From positions 62,001-126,000 of the forward strand of contig NZ_QUOK01000005.1 of NCBI RefSeq assembly GCF_003390325.1: a stretch of 64,000 nucleotides of DNA. The letters are read 5' to 3'. The translations under genes were made by a program, and so were the position numbers. The notes beneath the pieces were generated by a model. It did no database searches, had not been told where the DNA came from, and saw nothing but the letters and a program-made list of their open reading frames with translations. How positions within the stretch are numbered: the stretch's first letter is position 1; each line of letters starts with the position of its first letter. Origin of the DNA: Rhodohalobacter sp. SW132. GTDB lineage: Bacteria; Bacteroidota; Rhodothermia; Balneolales; Balneolaceae. Positions 44,923 through 52,967 of the stretch are shown here, piece after piece.

Positions 44923-45989
44923 ACAGATTGACCAATAATATTGACTTCGGGCTGCAGATCAACACCAAATGCTGATTTAACGGAGTCGCGAATTCTCATC
45001 GCATGATCATAAATTTCCCTGCCGGTGGCTCCACCCATATTCACCAGAACGAGTGCCTGGTTTTTGAAAGTCCCAACGTTTCCAACCTGTTTCCCTTTCC
45101 AGCCTGCCTGGTCAATGAGCCATGCCGCCGGTATTTTTCGTTCACCTCCGCCCATCTCATATGATGGAATTCCGGGGTTTTCTTTCAATAGCCGGGTATA
45201 AGTTTCAGAATCAACGATCGGATTTTTAAAAAAACTTCCGGCATTTCCAATGTCTTTTGGATCAGGCAATTTTGATTGTCTGATAGATACCACGGCATCA
45301 AAGATATCACGGGTAGCGGGCTTTTTGATCCCTTTTTCTTCCAGATAATTACTCAGTGCACTGTAGCCGGTTTCAAGACGGTGAGCAGAGGTTGTGAGCC
45401 TCAGCTTAATCTCGGTGATAATCCGTTTCCCTTTCAATTCGCGCTTAAAAACACTATCCCGATACGCAAACTTACAATCATCTTTTTCAAAAATCTCGAA
45501 CTCTCCGGTTTCGGTGTTTAAAGCTGTCAGAGATACGAAAACTTCTTCTAATTCCACGCCATACGCGCCGATGTTTTGAATCGGAGCAGCACCAGCCGTA
45601 CCGGGAATTAACGCAAGATTTTCGATGCCTCCGTATCCTAATTCAACTGCTGAATGAACCAGCTGATGCCAGTTTTCCCCTGCGCCGGCACGCATCAAAA
45701 CCGTATCTGAACTGTCTGGTTCCTTATCAAAATGAACACCTGGAATGGAAATTTTTATGACCGGTTGAAGGGGATTATCGATCAGCAACATGTTGCTGCC
45801 ACCACCAAGAACCAGCGGGGAATACCGGCTAAAAAAGTGATTTTCATATAACGCGGCCAGCTCCCGATGATCTCTGATTTCGATAAATTCACCTGCTACA
45901 GCCTCCACCCCCATAGAATTAAGGCTGGCAAGATTTACATTTTTCTGGATTTCCGGCTTCTTCATCAACGACTCTGAACGACTGCTCAT
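44919..45989 (-). CDS. murB: UDP-N-acetylmuramate dehydrogenase
   Basis: The flavoprotein reduces UDP-GlcNAc-enolpyruvate to UDP-MurNAc in peptidoglycan synthesis. At 356 residues it resembles the E. coli-type (type I) enzymes. The FAD-binding domain has PLVLGGGSNMLLID, IENLALIPGTAGAAPIQNIG, and CKFAYRDSVFKREL. In the C-terminal domain come DIGNAGSFFKNPIV with the active-site Ser, and PAAWLIDQAGWKGKQVG. Initiation could be at 45989 or at a second ATG at 45965. It is closely packed between gldE and the DUF2779 gene. Confidence 0.97.
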   Translation of the reverse strand: MSSRSESLMKKPEIQKNVNLASLNSMGVEAVAGEFIEIRDHRELAALYENHFFSRYSPLVLGGGSNMLLIDNPLQPVIKISIPGVHFDKEPDSSDTVLMRAGAGENWHQLVHSAVELGYGGIENLALIPGTAGAAPIQNIGAYGVELEEVFVSLTALNTETGEFEIFEKDDCKFAYRDSVFKRELKGKRIITEIKLRLTTSAHRLETGYSALSNYLEEKGIKKPATRDIFDAVVSIRQSKLPDPKDIGNAGSFFKNPIVDSETYTRLLKENPGIPSYEMGGGERKIPAAWLIDQAGWKGKQVGNVGTFKNQALVLVNMGGATGREIYDHAMRIRDSVKSAFGVDLQPEVNIIGQSV

Positions 45990-47377
45990 TATTTAATGGA
46001 ATCTTTTTCTACTTCTGAGCGGCTTCTCAATTTCACGCGAACTTTTTTTACCCGGTTATTTTCCAGTGAGTGTACTGTAAGCTCAAGATTTTTGTAGACC
46101 ATCCTCTCTCCCACATTCGGTATTCGTTCCGTCAGGTGATAGACCAATCCCCCTAACGTTTCAAATTCATCTTCGGGAGATGAGATATTCACATCCAGGA
46201 TATCATCCAGATCATCCAGGTCTATCTTAGCATCAAAAACATACACGCCGCTTTTAAATTTCGTGAAGAGTTTCTCTTCAGTATCTCCATATTCATCCAC
46301 AATATCCCCAACTATCTCTTCAAGAATATCGTCGAGGGTAACAATTCCCTCGGTGCCACCATATTCATCAACAACCGTTGCAATGTGTGTTTTTTCGTGC
46401 TGAAAATCGCGCAGCAGATCATCCAGCTTTTTCGTGGCCGGTATAAACAGAGCTTTTCTCGCGATGGTTTTCCAGTTGATGATGGTATCCTGCATTTCAG
46501 TATTAATGTAAGGAAGAACATCTTTTGCATAAATAACCCCGATAATAGAATCCAGGTCGCTGTCGTACAGCGGCATTCTCGAAAGACCTTTTTCTTTAAT
46601 CAATTCAATCACATCGGGGAGAGTAGCATCCACGGGAACAGCAACAATATTCACTCTCGATGTCATAATTTCCCGAACTGCAATATTCCCGAATTCAATT
46701 ACATTTTCGATAATTTCCCGCTCATCACCATGTATGGATCCCTCTTTTTCGCCAACCTCGGCCATGGTTTTAATATCCTCTGTCGTCATTTTATTCGACG
46801 GTTTTGGAAGGGCCCGTTCGAGCGTCATTGTGCTCTCGGCGATCATTTTGGATACCGGGGTGAGAAGAACAAAATTGGCATAAATAAATGTATTCATCAG
46901 CCGGGATACTTTCAGCGGATTATTGATTGCGATCACTTTTGGAGTAATCTCACTGAGAATCAGAATCATGAATGTCAGCACTATAATCTCCACTGCATAA
47001 ACGAAAGTCGAGGGCAGACCATAGGCAGCTACTATTTTTCCGGTTATAACCGCTGCGAGAACTGAGCTAACGATATTGGCAAATGTATTCCCAATCAGAA
47101 TAGTGGCAAGCAGTCGCCTGGGTTTTTCCAGCATTTTTGTGATCCGGGAATCTGCGCCGGAGTGATCGGGATCCCGGTTCAGCTGATCAAGTTGATTTAC
47201 GAGAGAAAAGAACGCAACTTCTGATCCGGAGTAGAGAGCACTGATCAGTAAACCCAGAACCATTATCGCGGCTTCTATAGAAATCACGCCCCAGCTTAAT
47301 GCCTCACCAAATTCAGCAGAAGCAAACATCACATGCCGGAAAATATAAATAAGAGGGTCTCCTGGAGGTTCGTCCAA
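45989..47377 (-). CDS. gldE: GldE/CorC-HlyC family membrane protein (CNNM + CBS pair)
   Basis: The protein has an N-terminal CNNM membrane domain (VLGLLISALYSGSEVAFFSL, then LLATILIGNTFANIVSSVLA and ILSEITPKVIAINNPLK), a CBS pair in the middle (EIMTSRVNIVAV, EKGLSRMPLYDSDLDSIIGV), and a CorC_HlyC domain at the C-terminus. The order with ssb directly upstream matches the bacteroidete ssb-gldE arrangement. The frame is open to a TTG at 47443, but that lies inside the ssb terminator. TTG at 47377 gives MDEPPGDPL, which fits family starts; an ATG at 47329 is another option. Transport of divalent cations is likely. Confidence 0.85.
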   Translation of the reverse strand: MDEPPGDPLIYIFRHVMFASAEFGEALSWGVISIEAAIMVLGLLISALYSGSEVAFFSLVNQLDQLNRDPDHSGADSRITKMLEKPRRLLATILIGNTFANIVSSVLAAVITGKIVAAYGLPSTFVYAVEIIVLTFMILILSEITPKVIAINNPLKVSRLMNTFIYANFVLLTPVSKMIAESTMTLERALPKPSNKMTTEDIKTMAEVGEKEGSIHGDEREIIENVIEFGNIAVREIMTSRVNIVAVPVDATLPDVIELIKEKGLSRMPLYDSDLDSIIGVIYAKDVLPYINTEMQDTIINWKTIARKALFIPATKKLDDLLRDFQHEKTHIATVVDEYGGTEGIVTLDDILEEIVGDIVDEYGDTEEKLFTKFKSGVYVFDAKIDLDDLDDILDVNISSPEDEFETLGGLVYHLTERIPNVGERMVYKNLELTVHSLENNRVKKVRVKLRSRSEVEKDSIK

Positions 47378-47424
47378 TGTATCCAAAAAGCTGTTTTGAG
47401 TGTAATTCTTTAATAAAGTTGAAT

Positions 47425-47457
47425 AAAAAAAGGTGACAGTCAAATGGAACTGCCACC
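47425..47457 (-). terminator. terminator after ssb
   Basis: On the minus strand GGTGGCAGT pairs with ACTGTCACC (+ positions 47449-47457 and 47432-47440) with an 8-nt loop, followed by seven T (+ A-run 47425-47431). There is one G-T mismatch. It separates ssb from gldE and overlaps the longest possible gldE frame start. Confidence 0.8.
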
Positions 47458-47497
47458 CAATTTATCAATTATATCGCATTATTTCGGATAATTTACC

Positions 47498-47950
47498 TTA
47501 GAACGGCAAATCATCGTCCATATCGTCGAAATTGTTATCGATCGTGGCACTGCTTCCCTGGGGTGAATTACCCGCTGAAGCTGCAGCCGGAGCACCGGTA
47601 CCACCACCGGTGTTACTGCCACGGCTGTCTAACATTTGCATGTTCAATGCTTTGATTTCCGTGGTATATTTTTTCTGCCCATCTTTATCTTCCCACTGAC
47701 GGGTTTGAATCGGGCCTTCAAAATAGGCAAGAGAGCCTTTTTTCAGATATTCCTGGCAAATTTCAGCAAGACGGCCCCATGCTACAATCCGATGCCATTC
47801 TGTACTCTCCTGCTGTTCACCATTTCTGTCTTTGTACCGCTCCGTTGTTGCCACACTTAACGTTGCAACTGCTGTATTCGATTGCGTATACCGAACTTCC
47901 GGATCAGCACCAAGTCTCCCGATTATCATTGCTTTATTTAATGAACTCAT
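47498..47950 (-). CDS. ssb: single-stranded DNA-binding protein
   Basis: The 150-residue SSB has the OB fold at the N-terminus ([20 protein letters not shown], then [54 protein letters not shown]). A Gly/Ala/Ser-rich linker (about 113-138) follows, and the acidic tip DDMDDDLPF binds partner proteins. All parts are intact. A GAGGAG SD-like sequence precedes the ATG, and a terminator follows. Confidence 0.97.
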   Translation of the reverse strand: MSSLNKAMIIGRLGADPEVRYTQSNTAVATLSVATTERYKDRNGEQQESTEWHRIVAWGRLAEICQEYLKKGSLAYFEGPIQTRQWEDKDGQKKYTTEIKALNMQMLDSRGSNTGGGTGAPAAASAGNSPQGSSATIDNNFDDMDDDLPF

Positions 47951-48025
47951 GATTTACTCCTCGTTTTATTAAAAGTTAAATACTGTATATATGGTTGAAA
48001 AATTGGGAATCCCTTACACTTTTTT

Positions 48026-48772
48026 TTAACGAAGTGCTTCTTCCAGTTCCAGAGAGGCATTGCTTCCTTCATCTCTGTACTTAATAATAATCGGGCAGGA
48101 GATACTCAAACCCTGCGATTTTCCCCATTCGTTCGAGACCGGTCTTGATCCCGGAACAACCACTGCCCGTTCAGGTATTGGTGCTCCTTTACCTAAGAGT
48201 TTTTCATGTACGCAGTCGTAGACCGGAACAGATTTTGAGAGCGTAACTCCGGGTGCGATTACTGCGCCTCGTTTTACAAGGATGCCTTCAACAATTACAG
48301 ATCCGGCACCGACAAAACAATCATCTTCCACTACTACCGGGCTCAGCCCAACAGGTTCCAGCACTCCGCCAATTTGAACTCCAGCAGACAGGTGTACGTT
48401 TCTACCAATTTGAGCACAGGATCCCACCAGTGCATGGCTGTCTACCATAGAACCTTCATCTATATAGGCACCAATATTAACATACGCAGGCGGCATCAGA
48501 ATCACACCTTCAGCAACATATGCGCCGCGACGAATTGAGGATCCTCCCGGCACAAGACGTACACCTTCATCGGGGTGCATGATTCTGGGCGGCAGATTAT
48601 CTTTATCTACAAAACCTTCATAAATACCGCCATAACTAACATTTTTACCCGCTTTAAATGCATCCAGGATTGCCTCTTTTACCTTAACATTGGCAATCCA
48701 CGTATCACCGTCTCTGTCAGCAGCTCTTATGGTTCCGGCTTCAAGTTGATCTAAAATTTTATTCCAGCTCAT
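48026..48772 (-). CDS. dapD: 2,3,4,5-tetrahydropyridine-2,6-dicarboxylate N-succinyltransferase
   Basis: This step of lysine/diaminopimelate synthesis uses succinyl-CoA. The 248 residues form a left-handed beta-helix with hexapeptide repeats, for example VRLVPGGSSIRRGAYVAEGV, YVNIGAYIDEGSMVDSHALV and VGAGSVIVEGILVKRGAVIA. The DapD signatures GGVLEPVGLSPVVVEDD and the C-terminal GKSQGLSISCPIIIKYRDE are clear. The N-terminal domain is shorter than in E. coli DapD (274 residues). Its start overlaps the dapA stop by 4 bp. The succinylase route implies DapC and DapE elsewhere. Confidence 0.96.
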   Translation of the reverse strand: MSWNKILDQLEAGTIRAADRDGDTWIANVKVKEAILDAFKAGKNVSYGGIYEGFVDKDNLPPRIMHPDEGVRLVPGGSSIRRGAYVAEGVILMPPAYVNIGAYIDEGSMVDSHALVGSCAQIGRNVHLSAGVQIGGVLEPVGLSPVVVEDDCFVGAGSVIVEGILVKRGAVIAPGVTLSKSVPVYDCVHEKLLGKGAPIPERAVVVPGSRPVSNEWGKSQGLSISCPIIIKYRDEGSNASLELEEALR

Positions 48773-49656
48773 TGTTCGTAGTTTTCTTTGTACCAGTTAT
48801 TGATTTCATTGTCAATCGTTTCCAATTCGGTCAGATCAGTCAGCTCATCTTCTGTTAATGGAAGACGAAGAGTCGCCGAAGATATTTCACCGCGGCTGTG
48901 AAGTAATTTTTTTACAGGAATAGGGTTTGATGCCGAAAAAAGCGCCTTAACTGCCCGGTTCCATAGTGGAAAAAGAGATTCCGTTTTTCCACTCAAACAT
49001 AAATTAGTGTACAATTTTGTAGCTTCAGGCCACGCATTCGACGCAACCGAGACCGATCCGCTGCAACCATAAGGCCTGAATATTGAAACGAGTGCATCAT
49101 CACCGCTGTAAAGAGGTATACCCGGCACTCGTTCCCGAAACTCACGAAAGACCGCCAGACTGCCACTGGCCTCTTTAATTGACCACATATTTCGGTGTTC
49201 TGCAAGTTTTTCGGCTACCACAAACGGCAGATCGATCCCGGTTCTGGACGGGATATTGTATAACATACAAGGTTTTTCAGATCTGTCCAGCAGCGCTTTA
49301 AACCATTGGTACTGCCCTTCCGGCCCGGGTTTTGAATAGAGCGGAGTTACCATCAGGAATGCATCAATATTCAACGTATTGCAATACTCAACCCATTCGG
49401 TTTGTACAGAGAGGTTCATACCTCCCACTCCAACCATCAGCGGAACATCCGGGTTTATACCGGATACAAAATCTACAACTTCCTTTTTCTCACTGTCGCT
49501 CAGGGCGAGTCCTTCTCCGGTGCTGCCAATCAGTAAAATGCCATTTTCGGCAGCCTCCTGGCGCTCCACCATCCGCCGTAAGCTTTCAAAATGAATGCTC
49601 CCATCGTTCTCCATAGGAGTAATCAGTGCTGTCCATTGTTTTAGATCGGTCATCAT
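48769..49656 (-). CDS. dapA: 4-hydroxy-tetrahydrodipicolinate synthase
   Basis: The 295-residue TIM-barrel enzyme condenses pyruvate and aspartate semialdehyde. K161 in WSIKEASGS is the Schiff-base lysine, Y133 in MLYNIPSRTG is the catalytic Tyr, T46 in IGSTGEG and Y107 in TPLYSKP are further active-site residues. Overlaps of 4 bp with dapD and dapB show translational coupling. The protein starts at one of two adjacent Met codons. Confidence 0.97.
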   Translation of the reverse strand: MMTDLKQWTALITPMENDGSIHFESLRRMVERQEAAENGILLIGSTGEGLALSDSEKKEVVDFVSGINPDVPLMVGVGGMNLSVQTEWVEYCNTLNIDAFLMVTPLYSKPGPEGQYQWFKALLDRSEKPCMLYNIPSRTGIDLPFVVAEKLAEHRNMWSIKEASGSLAVFREFRERVPGIPLYSGDDALVSIFRPYGCSGSVSVASNAWPEATKLYTNLCLSGKTESLFPLWNRAVKALFSASNPIPVKKLLHSRGEISSATLRLPLTEDELTDLTELETIDNEINNWYKENYEQ

Positions 49657-50324
49657 TGCAGAGCAAATTCCTTATCAAAAAGTTCTGAAAACGGGTAAAG
49701 TCCGGGCATGATTGTAGAGTCATTGATCAGCTGTTTCGCCGCCCAGATCGCACCTTCAGCGAACAGTTTTCGGTCGTGTGCCTCATGTTTGAGGTAAATC
49801 GATTCATTTTGAGTTTTAATGTGCAATTCGTGCACACCTTTCACATCGCCTACCCGGTTTGACGAAATGGATGCATCACGGTTCAGCCATTCCCTCCATG
49901 AAAGTGCGGTACCACTCGGTTGATCCACTTTATTGGTGTGATGTATCTCGTGAATATGAAACTCAGGGGAATCAAGCATTTCACTTCCGCTGCCAAATAT
50001 GTGAAGAGCCTTCCGGACCAGGTTCATGCCAAGGCTGAAATTAGATCCAATAATCCAACGGCTGCCGGCCAGTTTCACCCTTTTTGGCAGGTTTTCCGGC
50101 CATTGATACCCTGTGGTTCCCCAGACGGCAGGAATGTCGGTTTGAAGAAGCAACTCTAAAATCTCTTCAGCCGCATCACCCGGCACAAATACAATCGCTG
50201 CGTCTGTTTCTTTTAGTTTTTCAACCGTTGGTTTATTTAATTCATTAAAAGGTACTGCTGAATCACCCAACAGATCAACAATTGCACCCCCTGTTTTGCC
50301 GGTACCGATAACAGATATTTTCAT
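49653..50324 (-). CDS. dapB: 4-hydroxy-tetrahydrodipicolinate reductase (short form)
   Basis: The NAD(P)H-dependent reductase has 223 residues, shorter than the usual 240-270. It has the Rossmann start ISVIGTGKTGGAIVDLL, VWGTTGYQW (GTTG motif), SNFSLGMNL, and the catalytic HEIHHTNKVDQPSGTAL with His and Lys. The N-terminal nucleotide domain is compact, as seen in Bacteroidota. It lies between lysC (18 bp upstream) and dapA (4-bp overlap). Confidence 0.95.
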   Translation of the reverse strand: MKISVIGTGKTGGAIVDLLGDSAVPFNELNKPTVEKLKETDAAIVFVPGDAAEEILELLLQTDIPAVWGTTGYQWPENLPKRVKLAGSRWIIGSNFSLGMNLVRKALHIFGSGSEMLDSPEFHIHEIHHTNKVDQPSGTALSWREWLNRDASISSNRVGDVKGVHELHIKTQNESIYLKHEAHDRKLFAEGAIWAAKQLINDSTIMPGLYPFSELFDKEFALQ

Positions 50325-50342
50325 GTTCAGTAAAAGATCAGA

Positions 50343-51689
50343 TTATTTGTTAATAAATGTTTGATGAAGTGTGCGAACTGCATCTTCCGCTTTCGTTTCA
50401 TCCACAAGAAAACAGAGGTTATGCGAACTTGCACCATGACAAATCAGACGGATATTCGTCTCTTGCAATGCCCCAAAAACCGGCCCGCTTAACCCTGCTG
50501 TAGCATGCAAATTATTCCCCACTAAAGCTACCAGGGCGAGATTTTTTTCGATATTTACATCACAAAATGACCGGAGCTCATTCAGCACCTTTTCAGAAAG
50601 ATGATTTCGTTCGGCAGATTGCACATCCGTATCGAGCGTCATAGAAACACTCACCTCACTTGTGGTAACCAAATCCACACTGATTTTATATTTTGATAAC
50701 ACCTCAAACAGGCGTGCGAGATAACCGTGACGATGAAGCATATCCAGGCTGTGAACCGTTAAAAGAGTCTGGTTACGCCGCAAACTTATGGCCCGGATCA
50801 CCGGTTTTTCCGATGTCTCCTTCACAATCCATGTTCCGGGCTGATCGGGATGAAAACTCGACCCAACATACACTTTGATCGACTTTCGAATGGCCGGCTT
50901 GAGGGTTGCAGGATGGAGCACTTTCGCGCCAAATACTGAAAGCTCAGCGGCTTCATCAAAACTAATTTCAGTAATTGGCTTCGCATTCGGTTCTATACGA
51001 GGGTCAGTGGTGTATATGGCTGTAACATCCGTCCAAATCTCAAGCACATCAGCGTTCAAAGCTTCTGCAAAAAGTGCGGCAGAATAATCACTGCCACCCC
51101 TTCCCAGTGTTGTGGTTTCACCTTCCGGTGTTGAACCTACAAACCCCTGGGTGATTACGCGTTTTTCCTTCACCAGATTCCGGAGCTTTACTGCCGACCG
51201 GTTTTCAATTTCTTTAATATCGGGTTCGGCATTTCCGTGTGCATCGTCTGTTATGATCACATCCCGGGCATCAAACCAGGTAGCACCGGATTCTGCCTCA
51301 TTCACAATTTCTGTAAAAAGCAGGGAAGAAAGCCTCTCACCGCAAGACAAAATCGCATCTTTCTCCCGGGCTCCAATCACCTGAATTTTGGTGTATTTCC
51401 GGAGTTCATTCAGGACATCATCAAGCTTCTTACGTACGTTTTCAGGATGCTGAAGCTCGTTACAAATATCTGTATGTTTTTTCTGAATCGTCCGGAATAG
51501 TTCCTCTTTTTCCGGAATAGTAACCGATTCACAAAAAGAGGTCAGATGATTCGTGGTTCCTGAAGTTGCACTAACAACAATCAGTCGTTTATCGGGGTCG
51601 TTGGCAACAATTTGGGCACTTCGCCTCATCGCTTCAGCATCGGCCATACTTGTGCCGCCAAACTTAGCTACTTTTATCAGATCCGGCAT
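50343..51689 (-). CDS. lysC: aspartate kinase (monofunctional)
   Basis: The 448-residue enzyme phosphorylates aspartate to open the lysine, methionine and threonine branch. The kinase domain shows VAKFGGTSMADAEAMRRSA, ITQGFVGSTPEGETTTLGRG with GSDYSAALFAEAL, and VTAIYTTDPRIEP. Two ACT domains occupy about 300-448 (NQTLLTVHSLDMLHRHGYLA, then ALVALVGNNLHATAGL), so feedback by lysine or threonine is likely. There is no homoserine dehydrogenase fusion. It is the first gene of the lysC-dapB-dapA-dapD operon. Confidence 0.96.
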   Translation of the reverse strand: MPDLIKVAKFGGTSMADAEAMRRSAQIVANDPDKRLIVVSATSGTTNHLTSFCESVTIPEKEELFRTIQKKHTDICNELQHPENVRKKLDDVLNELRKYTKIQVIGAREKDAILSCGERLSSLLFTEIVNEAESGATWFDARDVIITDDAHGNAEPDIKEIENRSAVKLRNLVKEKRVITQGFVGSTPEGETTTLGRGGSDYSAALFAEALNADVLEIWTDVTAIYTTDPRIEPNAKPITEISFDEAAELSVFGAKVLHPATLKPAIRKSIKVYVGSSFHPDQPGTWIVKETSEKPVIRAISLRRNQTLLTVHSLDMLHRHGYLARLFEVLSKYKISVDLVTTSEVSVSMTLDTDVQSAERNHLSEKVLNELRSFCDVNIEKNLALVALVGNNLHATAGLSGPVFGALQETNIRLICHGASSHNLCFLVDETKAEDAVRTLHQTFINK

Positions 51690-52122
51690 TTTTATTTATT
51701 CTTGAGATTCAGAGCTTCACAATATACAGATTTAGCACCTTCTTATCAGATCAGATTCGCGCATAATTTTATTTGGATCTACAGGAAATCGGCAAAAGCA
51801 CCTTTTTTCCGTTTTAGTGAATTATGGCGGGTTCTGGCCTGTTGATACATACAAGCTCATTCCTTTCCTCGGTTGAGTGCCACAGTTAATCCGTTGATGT
51901 ATACTCACGGCGTTCTGTGTACCTGTTAAAACACGATAAAAAAATGCCTTGCGAGGAATACTTTCGGAACGAGAATAATACACTAATTCACTTTTATCGA
52001 AACGTTCTGGGCAGGTGTGAGGAGAAGAAGGAAACCCGATTATTGAGTTATGTACTTTTTTTGTATTTTGCTCAACTGTTCAGATAAACCAATTTCAATT
52101 TAATTCTACAGGGTGATTATTT
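51690..52122. other. 433-bp intergenic region between divergent lysC and the ribosomal mini-protein gene
   Basis: The region should hold both promoters and the leaders of both transcripts. Two AGCACCTT sites on the + strand (51734 and 51798) form a direct repeat 64 bp apart in the lysC leader. No lysine riboswitch consensus or clear attenuator is visible. Weak short frames in it have no coding character. I see no RNA gene. Confidence 0.45.
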
Positions 52123-52215
52123 ATGCCAAGCGGAAAGAAAAGAAAGCGCGCAAAGATTGCTAAGCACAAACGGAAAAAGCGTCTTAGAAAAAACCGACAC
52201 AAGAAGAAAAAGTAA
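52123..52215 (+). CDS. AURKAIP1/COX24-type ribosomal mini-protein
   Basis: The 30-residue protein MPSGKKRKRAKIAKHKRKKR, ending with LRKNRHKKKK, is almost wholly Lys and Arg. It matches the AURKAIP1/COX24 domain proteins of Bacteroidota, homologues of the mitochondrial ribosomal protein mS38, and should bind rRNA in the small subunit. The gene has an ATG start, a TAA stop and its own terminator 28 bp later, which indicates a real, strongly expressed unit. It is easily missed because of its length. Confidence 0.88.
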   Translation: MPSGKKRKRAKIAKHKRKKRLRKNRHKKKK

Positions 52216-52243
52216 CGATTTCGTTTAAACATCCTATCAACTT

Positions 52244-52270
52244 AAAGGTGCGCATTGCGCACCTTTTTTT
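52244..52270 (+). terminator. terminator after the ribosomal mini-protein gene
   Basis: AAAGGTGCGC (52244-52253) pairs with GCGCACCTTT (52257-52266) around a 3-nt loop, and the T-run continues to 52270. A very strong rho-independent terminator; the opposite strand ends the convergent hypothetical gene just 4 bp away. Confidence 0.92.
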
Positions 52271-52273
52271 GTA

Positions 52274-52924
52274 TCAGGCTGCGTGTTCATGTACAGTATC
52301 ATCCACGATCGTAACTACACGTTTTGCCCTGAAAAGTATGTGGATGAGTTTTCGCTCAACGAATTTTTGAACATCGCTCAGGCTGCTTAGTCCCTGAAAT
52401 GAGTATTGGAAATAGGAAATCAGGTTGATCGCGTTCAGATATTTACCATGCTGGTCACCATCAATCTCAAGGTGCCAACGGGTAATGATATCATCGGTGA
52501 GCAGCAGTTCATTGACTTCTCTGCTGGCATGATCCATCCACTCACTTGCTTTCTGAATCCGGTAATTTGCATCGCCATTGGTTTGTTGCGGCTGGCAGCG
52601 GTCTTCCCGAAAATGCCATGTAACTTCGATATCAATCACCGGGTCTACTTTTGTTTCGGCAAACGTTTCTGATTGCAGCACCGGGTGATTACCCGTACCA
52701 TTTAGCTGGCGAGCGAGAGACGCTTCCCGAAACCGGTCCCAATCGAAATTAATAGAAAGCGATTCCAGGTGATTCGTAGAGTTGCTCAGGTCAATGAAAA
52801 TTTCAAGACCTGTGGCGTTTATTTTCGATTCCTCCCATGTTTTAAATGTCGTTACGTTTATATTTCTCTTGTTTAACGAACTATCAATTGTGTTAACAAT
52901 CGATTGAAAAATAGGATATTCCAT
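52274..52924 (-). CDS. hypothetical protein, unknown function
   Basis: I do not recognise this 216-residue protein. It has no signal peptide or membrane helix. It shows an acidic N-terminal half (ATGLEIFIDLSNSTNHLESL), several Trp positions (FKTWEES, FDWDRF, VTWHFR, ASEWMDHA, TRWHLE), and a C-terminal helix pair rich in Leu and Lys (VQKFVERKLIHILFRAKRVV). It has its own promoter region shared with the divergent NFACT gene. It looks like a coding gene by composition. Confidence 0.75.
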   Translation of the reverse strand: MEYPIFQSIVNTIDSSLNKRNINVTTFKTWEESKINATGLEIFIDLSNSTNHLESLSINFDWDRFREASLARQLNGTGNHPVLQSETFAETKVDPVIDIEVTWHFREDRCQPQQTNGDANYRIQKASEWMDHASREVNELLLTDDIITRWHLEIDGDQHGKYLNAINLISYFQYSFQGLSSLSDVQKFVERKLIHILFRAKRVVTIVDDTVHEHAA

Positions 52925-52967
52925 ATTAAAACAATTAATCTATTAATTAGTTGCTATAGATCCCGTA

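Noticed and set aside
51690-51850. possible lysine riboswitch in the lysC leader
   Set aside because: I looked for the conserved AGAGG-type core and paired helices and found only a short direct repeat (AGCACCTT, two copies).
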